Position numbers and translations under genes: made by a program. Below are positions 28,819-36,702 of a stretch of 64,000 nucleotides of DNA, one piece after another; positions within the stretch are counted from its first letter, which is position 1; every line of letters starts with the position of its first letter. Source of the DNA: Streptomyces sp. NBC_00370 (GTDB lineage Bacteria; Actinomycetota; Actinomycetes; Streptomycetales; Streptomycetaceae); assembly GCF_036084755.1 (NCBI RefSeq), contig NZ_CP107968.1, forward strand, positions 4,433,501 to 4,497,500, given 5' to 3'. A model generated the notes under the pieces. That model saw nothing but the letters and a program-made list of their open reading frames with translations, was not told the DNA's origin and made no database searches.

Positions 28819-31329
28819 CTACGCGCCGGGGTGGGCGAGTTCGATGTCGTGGTCGTCGACCCCGCGCCCTGCCACTGTCAACGAGCCGGCCACCGGCGGG
28901 TAGCCGGTCGCGATGACCGTGTACTCGCCCGCGTCCAGATCGGCGAAGCCGTACGCGCCGTCCTCGCCGGTCGTCGACGTGGCGACCACGTTCCCCGCCG
29001 CGTCGACGAGCGTCACCCGCGCGTCGGGGAGGGGACGCCGCGCGGCGCCCGCCCGTACCGTGCCCTGTACGAAGGCGCCGGACTGCAGCACCGCCTCGAT
29101 CCGGGTCACGCCCTGGCCGCCGATCTCGACCGGCAGGGCCAGCGGCCGGAAACCGGTCGCGTTGACCGCGACGGTCACCGATCCGGGGACCAGCTCGCCG
29201 AACGCGAACTCGCCCTGTTCGACGGTCTTGCCGGTGGCCAGCACATCGCCGCGCACGTCGGTCACGATGACCATCGCGCCCTCCACGGGCAGCCCGCCGT
29301 CGGCGCCGCGCACCGAGCCGCTGAGCCCGCTCGTACCGGACAGCAGCACGTCGTACGCCAGCGGCCCGTCACCGACGACCACCGTCGCGGCCTGCGGCTG
29401 GAAGCCGTCGGCCGAGGCGATCAGGACGTACGAGCCGGAGCCCGGAGCGCCCAGCGCGTACGTGCCTTCGGGTCCCGCCACCGCGCGGGCGAGCTGCGTG
29501 CCGCCCAGCGAGATGAGGGTGACGGCGGCGCCGGGCACCGGAGCACCCTCGGCGCCGCGCACCACGCCCCGCACAGGCGTACCGTCCTGCGGCTGCGACT
29601 CGGCTGCCGGGATCGGTGCGGTCGCCTGAACCGGTACGTCGGCGACCGCAGCGGAAGCGGCGGAGCCCACCGGCGCGCCGACAGCCGCCGGTACGGGAGC
29701 CTCAGCGGCCTCGGCCGCGGCCGCGGCCTCCTGCGCCGCGTCGCCGACCGCGCGGGTCCGCAGCGGGATCTCCTTGATGAACAGGGTGATGAGGAAGGCG
29801 ACCAGGGCCGCGGGGGCCGCGTAGAGGAAGACGTCACCGACACCGTGCCCGTACGCCGCCTCCATGATCGTCCGCAGCGGGGCGGGCAGGGTGGCCAGGT
29901 CGGGGATGGTGCCGTCGCCGCCGCTCGCACTGCCGACGCCGGCGCCCTGCGGGCCGAGCGCGGTCAGCCCGTCCTTGACGTAGTGCGTGACGCGGTTGCC
30001 GAGCACGGCACCGAGCGCCGAGACACCGATCGCACCGCCCAGCGAGCGGAAGAAGGTGACGGTGGAGCTGGCGGAGCCCAGGTCGGAGGCCGACACCTGG
30101 TTCTGGGTGCACAGGACCAGGTTCTGCATCATCATGCCGATGCCGAGACCGAGGGCCGCCATGTAGAACGCCATGTGCCAGTACGGGGTGTCGACCCGGA
30201 TGGTGCCCAGCAGGCCGAGGCCCGCCGTCACCAGGAAGCCGCCGCTGACCAGCCAGACCTTCCAGCGGCCCGTCTTGGTGATGATCTGCCCGGAGACGGT
30301 GGAGGAGAGGAACAGACCACCGATCATCGGGATGGTCATGACGCCGGACATGGTCGGCGACTTGTCGCGGGCGAGCTGGAAGTACTGGCTGAAGAAGACC
30401 GTCCCGGCGAACATCGCGATACCGACGAAGAGCGAGGCCAGCGAGGCCAGCGTGATCGTACGGTTGCGGAACAGCCGCAGCGGGATGATCGGCTCGCTGG
30501 CCTTCGACTCGATGAGGACGAAGAGCGCGCCGAGGACGACGGAGCCGCCGACCATGGCGTACGTCTGCCAGGAGAGCCACTCGTACTTGTTGCCGGCGAA
30601 GGTCACCCAGATCAGCAGCAGCGAGACGGCGGCGGCGATGGAGAAGGCGCCCGACCAGTCGACCTTGACCTTGCGCTTGACGATCGGCAGGTTCAGCGTC
30701 TTCTGCAGCACGATCAGGGCGATCACCGCGAACGGCACGCCGACGTAGAAGCACCAGCGCCAGCCCAGCCACGAGGTGTCCGTGATGACACCGCCGAGCA
30801 GCGGGCCGCCGACGGTGGCGACGGCGAAGGTCGCGCCGAGGTAGCCGCTGTACCGGCCCCGCTCGCGCGGCGAGATCATCGCGGCCATCACGATCTGGGC
30901 CAGGGCGGAGAGACCGCCCACGCCTATGCCCTGGAAGACACGGCAGGCGATCAGCATCTCGGAGTTGACCGAGAGGCCGGCCACGACCGAGCCCGCGACA
31001 TAGATGATCAGGGCGACCTGGACCAGCAGCTTCTTGCTGAAGAGGTCGGAGAGTTTGCCCCAGAGCGGGGTGGTCGCCGTCATCGCCAGCAGCGACGCGG
31101 TCACCACCCAGGTGTACGCGCTCTGGCCGCCGCCGAGGTCGGAGACGATGTGGGGGAGGGCGTTCGTCACGATCGTGGAGGACAGGATCGCGACGAACAT
31201 GCCAAGGAGCAGCCCGGAGAGGGCCTCCATGACCTGACGGTGTGTCATCGGCGTGCCGTTGCCGGGCGCTGCTTCGCCCCCGTGTTTGGCGTGGCCGCCC
31301 CGCACACCTGTGGGTGTGGTCGTAGCCAT
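28819..31329 (-). CDS. DHA2-type MFS efflux transporter with C-terminal carboxypeptidase-regulatory-like repeats
   Basis: An 836-residue protein. Residues about 20-545 form a 14-TM DHA2 (EmrB/QacA-type) drug:H+ antiporter with motif A (LWGKLSDLFSKK) and motif C (LGATFAVATVGGPLLGG). After an Ala-rich spacer come three CarboxypepD_reg-like beta domains (about 590-836: VRGVVRGAEGAPVPGAAVTL, LSGSVRGADGGLPVEGAMVI, VQGTVRAGAARRPLPDARVT). ATG 31329 has AAGGAA upstream. Only 13 bases separate it from the upstream MarR gene, so the two form an operon. The tail is unusual for MFS pumps and is predicted to be soluble. Confidence 0.92.
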   Translation of the reverse strand: MATTTPTGVRGGHAKHGGEAAPGNGTPMTHRQVMEALSGLLLGMFVAILSSTIVTNALPHIVSDLGGGQSAYTWVVTASLLAMTATTPLWGKLSDLFSKKLLVQVALIIYVAGSVVAGLSVNSEMLIACRVFQGIGVGGLSALAQIVMAAMISPRERGRYSGYLGATFAVATVGGPLLGGVITDTSWLGWRWCFYVGVPFAVIALIVLQKTLNLPIVKRKVKVDWSGAFSIAAAVSLLLIWVTFAGNKYEWLSWQTYAMVGGSVVLGALFVLIESKASEPIIPLRLFRNRTITLASLASLFVGIAMFAGTVFFSQYFQLARDKSPTMSGVMTIPMIGGLFLSSTVSGQIITKTGRWKVWLVSGGFLVTAGLGLLGTIRVDTPYWHMAFYMAALGLGIGMMMQNLVLCTQNQVSASDLGSASSTVTFFRSLGGAIGVSALGAVLGNRVTHYVKDGLTALGPQGAGVGSASGGDGTIPDLATLPAPLRTIMEAAYGHGVGDVFLYAAPAALVAFLITLFIKEIPLRTRAVGDAAQEAAAAAEAAEAPVPAAVGAPVGSAASAAVADVPVQATAPIPAAESQPQDGTPVRGVVRGAEGAPVPGAAVTLISLGGTQLARAVAGPEGTYALGAPGSGSYVLIASADGFQPQAATVVVGDGPLAYDVLLSGTSGLSGSVRGADGGLPVEGAMVIVTDVRGDVLATGKTVEQGEFAFGELVPGSVTVAVNATGFRPLALPVEIGGQGVTRIEAVLQSGAFVQGTVRAGAARRPLPDARVTLVDAAGNVVATSTTGEDGAYGFADLDAGEYTVIATGYPPVAGSLTVAGRGVDDHDIELAHPGA

Positions 31330-31342
31330 GAAATTCCTTGTC

Positions 31343-31870
31343 TTACGTGTCTGAATGCGCGGGTGTACGGGAGTACGAGTCGTCGTCGTAGGGCCGGTGT
31401 TCCGGCGTCCCGTGGTCGAACCGGTCTGTCGTGTGCCATTCGCGGCAGTCACCGAAACTGGCGCGGAGCCGGTTCAGCAGTGAGCTGAGCTGTCCGACTT
31501 CTTCGTCGGTCCAGTCGTCGAGCACGCGGGCGAACATCTCGGTCGTCCTGCCGGCCAGCTCGTCGAGCATGCGGATGCCCGCGGGGGTCAGCCGCAGGAT
31601 GCGTGAGCGCTTGTCGCCGGGGTCGGGGGACCGTTCCAGCCAGCCGCGCTGCGCGGCGTGCGCCACATGGCGGCTGGTTACCGACATGTCGACGGCGAGC
31701 AGTTCGGCGAGGCGGCTCATCCGCATCTCGCCGTGCCGGTCCAGCAGGGTGAGTACGGCGGCCGAGCCGCCCGGGCAGTCGGCGGGCAGGATGCGGGTCA
31801 GGCCCCGCTTGATGGCGCCGATGGCCGACAGTTGCCGGGCCAGTTCCGCGTACTGGCTGTGTGCGGCCAT
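31343..31870 (-). CDS. MarR-family regulator of the adjacent efflux pump
   Basis: A 175-residue winged-helix protein (MRMSRLAELLAVDMSVTSRHVAHAAQRGWL, then the wing DPGDKRSRILRLTPAG). ATG 31870 is preferred (GGGAGGG 5 bases upstream); in-frame ATGs at 31885 and 31906 are alternatives. It is the first gene of the marR-MFS operon and probably autorepresses through the paired TTGC-N5-GCAA sites upstream. The C-terminal 30 residues are polar and non-conserved. Confidence 0.9.
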   Translation of the reverse strand: MAAHSQYAELARQLSAIGAIKRGLTRILPADCPGGSAAVLTLLDRHGEMRMSRLAELLAVDMSVTSRHVAHAAQRGWLERSPDPGDKRSRILRLTPAGIRMLDELAGRTTEMFARVLDDWTDEEVGQLSSLLNRLRASFGDCREWHTTDRFDHGTPEHRPYDDDSYSRTPAHSDT

Positions 31871-31889
31871 GGACCCTCCCGGCATCTTG

Positions 31890-31931
31890 TTGCTTGGGGC
31901 AACCATAGAAGCTGTTGGTTGCTGCAGGCAA
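31890..31931. promoter_or_regulatory. Two TTGC-N5-GCAA sites upstream of marR-MFS operon
   Basis: TTGCTTGGGGCAA (31890-31902) and TTGCTGCAGGCAA (31919-31931) share the same half-sites and spacing, with centres 29 bp apart. They are likely operator copies for the MarR dimer. Confidence 0.6.
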
Positions 31932-32126
31932 ACGAAATCGGGCAGAGAGAGGCAAAGGAATTCAAAACAGATCGCATGGTTATGGTCAAACACCGGCGTG
32001 TGTGTTCGAAAGGTCACTCGGGACCGGGGTCAGGGTGTGGTCAGCACCGGTCCGAACCGTGCATATGACGATCCGGGGCGGGCCCGGGGTTGGGCCGGAC
32101 GCGTACGTTCGCTAGGGTCCTGGCAC

Positions 32127-32339
32127 ATGGCACACAATCCCCATGCCCCGCAGGGTCCCGAGGGCAACCCCGACCCGGCCGGCAGCACCCAGATGTTCCG
32201 CGCCTTCGTCGACGAGGGAGAGCCGCAGCGCCGTCAGGCAGCACCGCAGCAGAGTGGCGGACCGAAGGTCGGCGTGATCGTCGGCGTCGTGGCCGTCGTC
32301 GTGATCCTGGCCGTGGTGGCCTGGCTGGCCTTCGGCTGA
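32127..32339 (+). CDS. Small single-pass membrane protein
   Basis: A 70-residue protein. A hydrophilic N-terminal half (MAHNPHAPQGPEGNPDPAG, QMFRAFVDEGEPQRR) is followed by one C-terminal transmembrane segment (VGVIVGVVAVVVILAVVAWL). No SD is visible before ATG 32127; TAGGGT about 12 bases upstream could be a -10 box of a leaderless transcript. Small tail-anchored proteins like this are conserved in Streptomyces; the function is unknown. A hairpin follows the stop. Confidence 0.75.
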   Translation: MAHNPHAPQGPEGNPDPAGSTQMFRAFVDEGEPQRRQAAPQQSGGPKVGVIVGVVAVVVILAVVAWLAFG

Positions 32340-32356
32340 GCGTATTCACCACCGGA

Positions 32357-32389
32357 ACCCCGCCCGACGCCTTGAGTGCTGGGCGGGGT
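32357..32389 (+). terminator. Terminator between small membrane protein gene and sigma gene
   Basis: A 9-bp stem ACCCCGCCC/GGGCGGGGT with a 15-base loop; it could serve both convergent genes. Confidence 0.6.
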
Positions 32390-32453
32390 CTCCGTATGTC
32401 CTCGGCCGCTTCTCGGACCGAGATCCCTGAGCCGCGATCCCGGTCCGCGATCC

Positions 32454-33341
32454 CTAGTCCGAGATCAGGCCCTCGCGCAGCTGCGCGAGCGTGCGGGTCA
32501 GCAGCCGCGAGACATGCATCTGCGAGATGCCGACCTCTTCGCCGATCTGGGACTGCGTCATGTTCGCGAAGAACCGCAGCATGATGATCTGCCGCTCACG
32601 AGGCGGGAGTTTGGCGAGCAGCGGCTTCAGCGACTCGCGGTACTCGACGCCTTCCAGCGCCATGTCCTCGTAGCCGAGCCGGTCGGCGAGCGAGCCCTCC
32701 CCGCCGTCGTCCTCGGGCGAGGGCGAGTCGAGCGACGACGCCGTGTACGCGTTGCCGACCGCGAGGCCGTCGACCACGTCCTCCTCGGACACGCCCAGCA
32801 CGGCGGCGAGTTCGGGCACGGTCGGCGAGCGGTCGAGCTTCTGTGCCAGGTCGTCGCTGGCCTTGGTCAGCGCGAGCCGCAGCTCCTGGAGCCGGCGCGG
32901 CACCCGCACCGACCATGAGGTGTCACGGAAGAATCGTTTGATCTCGCCGACGACCGTGGGCATGGCGAAGGTCGGGAACTCGACGCCTCTTTCGCAGTCG
33001 AACCGGTCGATCGCCTTGATCAGGCCGATCGTGCCGACCTGGACGATGTCCTCCATCGGCTCGTTACGGCTGCGGAAGCGAGCCGCCGCGTACCGCACCA
33101 GCGGCAGGTTCAACTCGATGAGGGTGTCGCGCACATAGGTGCGCTCGGGGCTGTCCGCCTCTTGGCCCTCGCCGACCAGCACGGCGAGGCGTAGGAACAG
33201 GGAGCGGGACAGAGTGCGCGTATCGATGGCTTCCGGCTGGGACACGCGCGGCTGAACCACGGTCACGGTGTCGAGAGCGTTGGGCTCGGGATCGCTTTTC
33301 GTAAGCGTGAGCACCTTCGAGCTGCCCTGTTCTTCGGACAT
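32454..33341 (-). CDS. sigN: SigB/SigF-family RNA polymerase sigma factor (SigN-like)
   Basis: A 295-residue group III sigma factor with regions 2, 3 and 4: LVRYAAARFRSRNEPMEDI, VQVGTIGLIKAIDRFDCERG, FPTFAMPTVVGEIKRFFRDT, and the region 4 HTH MTQSQIGEEVGISQMHVSRL. The N-terminal 60 residues are variable. ATG 33341 follows GGGGGTGG. It lies next to a second sigma of the same family and near tadA and upp. That order, as I recall it, matches sigN-sigF in S. coelicolor, hence the symbol, with moderate certainty. Relatives act in osmotic or developmental responses. No anti-sigma gene is adjacent. Confidence 0.7.
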   Translation of the reverse strand: MSEEQGSSKVLTLTKSDPEPNALDTVTVVQPRVSQPEAIDTRTLSRSLFLRLAVLVGEGQEADSPERTYVRDTLIELNLPLVRYAAARFRSRNEPMEDIVQVGTIGLIKAIDRFDCERGVEFPTFAMPTVVGEIKRFFRDTSWSVRVPRRLQELRLALTKASDDLAQKLDRSPTVPELAAVLGVSEEDVVDGLAVGNAYTASSLDSPSPEDDGGEGSLADRLGYEDMALEGVEYRESLKPLLAKLPPRERQIIMLRFFANMTQSQIGEEVGISQMHVSRLLTRTLAQLREGLISD

Positions 33342-33577
33342 GCCACCCCCTTGAGGTCGCTGACGGTCGCGGTGGCCGCTCCCGTCGGAGGAACGCAGCC
33401 TCCACCTGAATACCGGAGGCGGGGCTGCGGCAAACGCGGTTCCCGCAGAATGTCACAAGTCGTCAACACGCTGTAGTGACATGTCGACAAGCCATAACCA
33501 CGTCTGCGCAGCCCGGAGGGGGTGTGGGGATCATTTCGACCGTGCGGAGAAGAAACATATCCGCAAACTCGGGAGGG

Positions 33578-34564
33578 TTACGCTTCGATCCGATTTGCGG
33601 ATCTCAGTCGCGCAAAGCTACGGGCCAGAAGTCTTGACACATGCATCTGAGAGACTCCCAGTTCCTGACTGATCTGAGACTGCGTCAGATTGTTGTAGTA
33701 GCGGAGCATCAGGATCCGCTGTTCCCTTTCGGGCAGTTGTACGAGGAGATGGCGGACGAGATCGCGGTGCTCGACGCCGGCGAGCGCCGGGTCCTCGTAC
33801 CCGAGCCGGTCCAGCAGTCCCGGCAGTCCGTCGCCCTCCTGGGCGGCCTCCAGCGACGTCGCGTGGTACGACCGGCCGGCCTCGATGCAGGCGAGCACCT
33901 CGTCCTCGGAGATCTTCAGCCGCTCGGCGATCTCGGCGGTGGTGGGTGAGCGGCCGTGAGCGGTCGTCAGGTCCTCGGTGGCGCCGGTGACCTGGACCCA
34001 CAGCTCGTGCAGCCGCCGGGGGACGTGGACGGTCCGTACGTTGTCGCGGAAGTACCGCTTGATCTCGCCGACGACCGTGGGCATCGCGAAGGTGGGGAAC
34101 TGCACCCCGCGGTCGGGGTCGAACCGGTCGATGGCGTTGATGAGCCCGATCGTGCCGACCTGGACGACGTCCTCCATCGGCTCGTTACGGCTGCGGAAGC
34201 GGGCGGCGGCGTACCGCACCAGCGGCAGATTGGCCTCGATGAGCGCGGCCCGCACCCGGCCGTGCTCGTGGCTGCCCGGCTCCAGGTTCTTGAGCTGGCC
34301 GAAGAGGACCTGGGTCAGGGCGCGGGTGTCGGCGCCCCGGCTCTGCGCGGCGGTGCGCGGCTCGGTCTCGGTCTCGGTGACCGGCTCGGTCTCCGTGACC
34401 GGCCCGGTCTCCGTGACCGGTTTGGTCGCCGGCGTGGTCCGCGGTTCTGTCTGAGGCTCTGCGTCGGGACCGGGCCCGGGGCCGGCTCTGGGTGCCGGTT
34501 CGGGCTCGGCGGGGCTCTCGGGCTGGGGCGGCACTTGAGGCGTAGTACTGGCCGGCACGGTCAC
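33578..34564 (-). CDS. sigF: SigB/SigF-family RNA polymerase sigma factor (SigF-like)
   Basis: A 328-residue group III sigma with the same region 2-4 blocks as its neighbour (RFRSRNEPMEDVVQVGTIGL, RGVQFPTFAMPTVVGEIKRY, LTQSQISQELGVSQMHVSRL), ending in RSANRIEA. The first ~80 residues are a low-complexity Pro/Glu/Thr extension with (PVTETE)n repeats. The GTG start at 34564 has AAAGGGGTGG upstream. SigF of S. coelicolor is required late in spore maturation; assignment rests on family, the C-terminus and gene order. The 236 bases downstream carry the leader of the SigN-like gene and a 9-bp inverted repeat across the stop codon. Confidence 0.72.
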   Translation of the reverse strand: MTVPASTTPQVPPQPESPAEPEPAPRAGPGPGPDAEPQTEPRTTPATKPVTETGPVTETEPVTETETEPRTAAQSRGADTRALTQVLFGQLKNLEPGSHEHGRVRAALIEANLPLVRYAAARFRSRNEPMEDVVQVGTIGLINAIDRFDPDRGVQFPTFAMPTVVGEIKRYFRDNVRTVHVPRRLHELWVQVTGATEDLTTAHGRSPTTAEIAERLKISEDEVLACIEAGRSYHATSLEAAQEGDGLPGLLDRLGYEDPALAGVEHRDLVRHLLVQLPEREQRILMLRYYNNLTQSQISQELGVSQMHVSRLLARSFARLRSANRIEA

Positions 34565-34694
34565 GCCACCCCTTTGCGGTCGACTGCGGTCAACTCATCC
34601 GTCAAAAGCGGTCATAGCATCACAAGACATGTCCACCGTGCGCAAGCACCTGATCACTCCGTGTTGACGGCAAGTTGGGGCAAAAAGCCCAAAA

Positions 34695-34719
34695 GCCCCA
34701 CGCCGTAGCGGCGTGGGGC
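34695..34719 (-). terminator. Terminator after Dabb-protein gene (minus strand)
   Basis: A perfect 11-bp stem GCCCCACGCCG/CGGCGTGGGGC with loop TAG (CTA on the minus strand). On the minus strand it is followed by TTTTGGGCTTTTTG, a good U-rich tail. Confidence 0.85.
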
Positions 34720-34735
34720 AGGGGAGGCCGAGGGG

Positions 34736-35029
34736 TCAGAACTCGTAGTCGGCGATCACCCAGGTGGCGAACTCACGCCACTGCGCGACGCCTGCCTCAT
34801 GCGCCGGATGCTCGATGTAGCGCCGCAGCGCATCGCGGTCCGCGGTGGCGGAGTTGATGGCGAAGTCGTACGCGATCGGCCGGTCGCTGATGTTCCAGGC
34901 GCACTCCCAGAACTCCAGCTCGGGGATCTGCCCGCCGAGCGCCTCGAACGCACGGGCGCCGGCGACCACGCGCGGCTCGTCCCGGGAGACGCCTTCGTCG
35001 AGCTTGAAAAGGACCAGGTGGCGGATCAC
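34736..35029 (-). CDS. Dabb (stress-responsive alpha/beta-barrel) family protein
   Basis: A 97-residue dimeric alpha/beta-barrel protein: IRHLVLFKLDEGVSRD at the N-terminus, then ELEFWECAWNISDRPIAYDF and YIEHPAHEAGVAQWREF, the family's usual HP and W residues. GTG 35029 is chosen over GTG 35035 because AAGGAG then lies 5 bases upstream. Length is normal. Members range from stress proteins to cyclase-like enzymes; the role is unknown. Confidence 0.88.
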   Translation of the reverse strand: MIRHLVLFKLDEGVSRDEPRVVAGARAFEALGGQIPELEFWECAWNISDRPIAYDFAINSATADRDALRRYIEHPAHEAGVAQWREFATWVIADYEF

Positions 35030-35098
35030 GGACACTCCTTGGGGGCGACGGGAGCGCCACGGCAGGACCGCGGTCGTGCGAGGGTCGTCAGGTGAGAG

Positions 35099-35263
35099 TC
35101 ACTGGACGAGCTGGGTCATGAACTCGCCGACGCCTTGCGCGGCGCTCGATATGCCCTCGAACCCTACCTGGACGAGTTCGGCGGCCTTGGCCGGCGAGGT
35201 GATGATCGTATACAGCACGAAGACGACCGCTCCGTAGAGAATTATCTTCTTAGCCGCTGCCAT
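35099..35263 (-). CDS. Short membrane protein, 54 residues
   Basis: The minus strand encodes 54 residues from ATG 35263 to TGA 35099-35101. They start MAAAKKIILYGAVVFVLYTI, a basic N-terminus plus one membrane segment, followed by an amphipathic tail (AAELVQVGFEGISSAAQGV, EFMTQLVQ). GGGAGG lies about 12 bases upstream. The codons are GC-rich at third positions except for a run of ATA/ATT/CTC around KKIILY. It resembles small conserved Streptomyces membrane proteins; I do not know its function. About 206 bases separate it from the WYL gene, with nothing recognisable. Confidence 0.65.
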   Translation of the reverse strand: MAAAKKIILYGAVVFVLYTIITSPAKAAELVQVGFEGISSAAQGVGEFMTQLVQ

Positions 35264-35469
35264 CTTGTGTGCTGCCTCCCCTGCCGCCCCGATGCAGTCG
35301 CGTGAGTCTAACCGTATGAACGGGACCGGACAGTAACTGATCGGTTCCAGTCAAAAAATAAGATCGCTGAGCGAGCATCATCGCCGGTGCGGGCACGGTC
35401 GAAGTCGCCGGGGGGACGGGCCGGTTGGGTGTGTACCGCAAGTGGCACGCCCGGCGCGGGAGTTCCGGC

Positions 35470-36495
35470 TCAGACGCCGTCGGCGCCGTCGGCCGCTGAG
35501 GCGTAACGGCGCGCCAGGACCCTGAAGGCGGCCGTCAGCTCGGGCGGTCCGACGACCTCGATGCCGGCGTCGAACATGCCGACGGTGGCGGCCAGGGCCG
35601 GCCAGGACCACGAGCCCAGGACGAGCCGGCAGCGGTCCGGGCCGAGCTCCTCGACGACCCCGTCGCGGGCGAAGCGGGAGACGTCGGCGGCGTTCAGGTC
35701 GAGGATCACTTCGCCGCGGCAGGGCCAGTCACCGGAGCCGCTGCCGCTGCCGCCGCCCGAGCCGCCCGGTCCGCCCGAGCCGCCCGGTCCGTCGGCCGCG
35801 CCACGGAACCGCCCGGTGACGAAGCCCGCCACCGACCCGCCGGGCAGCTCGCGCGGGGTGAAGCGGGGGCCGGTGGGGGTACGGGGAGTGATCCGGTCGG
35901 CGCGGAAGACGCGCCAGTCGTCCCGGTCGAGGTCCCACGCGACGAGATACCAGCGGCCGCCCCGCACGACCAGATGGTGCGGCTGCACCCGGCGCGGCGG
36001 GGACCCGGCGGGCGCATAGTCGAAGCGCAGCTCCTCACAGGCGCGGACGGCGGCGCTGAGCGCCAGGAGTACACCGCTGTCGGCCTGCGGTTCCCGCCGG
36101 CCCCCGGACTGCTCGACGGCCGTGACCTGGAAGGCGTCGATACGGTGGCGCAGCCGCGCGGGCATGACCTGCCGGACGGTGTTCAGGGCGCGCGCCGCTG
36201 CCTCCTCGATCCCGGCCCCGGTGGCGGCGGCCGTCCGGAGCGCGACGGCGAGGGCGACGGCCTGCTCGTCGTCGAACAGCAGCGGAGGCAGCCGCGTACC
36301 GGCCCCGAGCCGGTACCCACCGTCGGGGCCCTTGGCGGCGACGATCGGGTAGCCGAGCTCCCGCAGCCGGTCCACGTCGCGGCGTACGGTGCGCGGACTG
36401 ACGTCCAGCCGTTCCGCCAGCAGCGCCCCTGGCCAGTCCCTGCGGGCCTGGAGCAGCGAGAGCAGCGAGAGCAGCCGTGCTGAGGTCTTCGGCAT
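35470..36495 (-). CDS. WYL-domain transcriptional regulator
   Basis: A 341-residue protein. The N-terminal DeoR-type HTH is LLSLLQARRDWPGALLAERLDVSPRTVRRDVDRL (residues about 8-45). The WYL domain (about 140-215) has LRFDYAPAGSPPRRVQPHHLV, RWYLVAWDLDRDDWRVFRADR; a C-terminal WCX-like region follows a Gly/Ser-rich linker (GSGGGSGSGSG). WYL proteins bind ligands or nucleic acid and often respond to DNA damage. It is divergent from the HTH_42 protein gene and probably controls it. Confidence 0.92.
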   Translation of the reverse strand: MPKTSARLLSLLSLLQARRDWPGALLAERLDVSPRTVRRDVDRLRELGYPIVAAKGPDGGYRLGAGTRLPPLLFDDEQAVALAVALRTAAATGAGIEEAAARALNTVRQVMPARLRHRIDAFQVTAVEQSGGRREPQADSGVLLALSAAVRACEELRFDYAPAGSPPRRVQPHHLVVRGGRWYLVAWDLDRDDWRVFRADRITPRTPTGPRFTPRELPGGSVAGFVTGRFRGAADGPGGSGGPGGSGGGSGSGSGDWPCRGEVILDLNAADVSRFARDGVVEELGPDRCRLVLGSWSWPALAATVGMFDAGIEVVGPPELTAAFRVLARRYASAADGADGV

Positions 36496-36702
36496 GACCC
36501 CAGGATGCCCCGAGTAGCGGACAGCTCCTGACCGCTACTCCTGCGAGTGTGTGTCGTGTGCCGGAGAACGGCGACGGCGGGCATCCCGCGCGAGGCCTCG
36601 ACAGCCGTACCGCGCCCTGAGCGACCTGCCCTCTCCACAAGCGACCCGCCCTCTCCACAAGGAGATCTGACCGACCGTGAGGACCACCCGAGCGAGCATG
36701 CG

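Noticed and set aside
28762..31488. A 908-residue plus-strand open frame
   Set aside because: Antisense to the MFS pump, whose domains and TM segments are unmistakable.
33559..33602. ATCCGCAAA/TTTGCGGAT inverted repeat over the sigF stop as a terminator
   Set aside because: The stem is only 9 bp with a 26-base loop and no U-tract, so it was not listed as a terminator.
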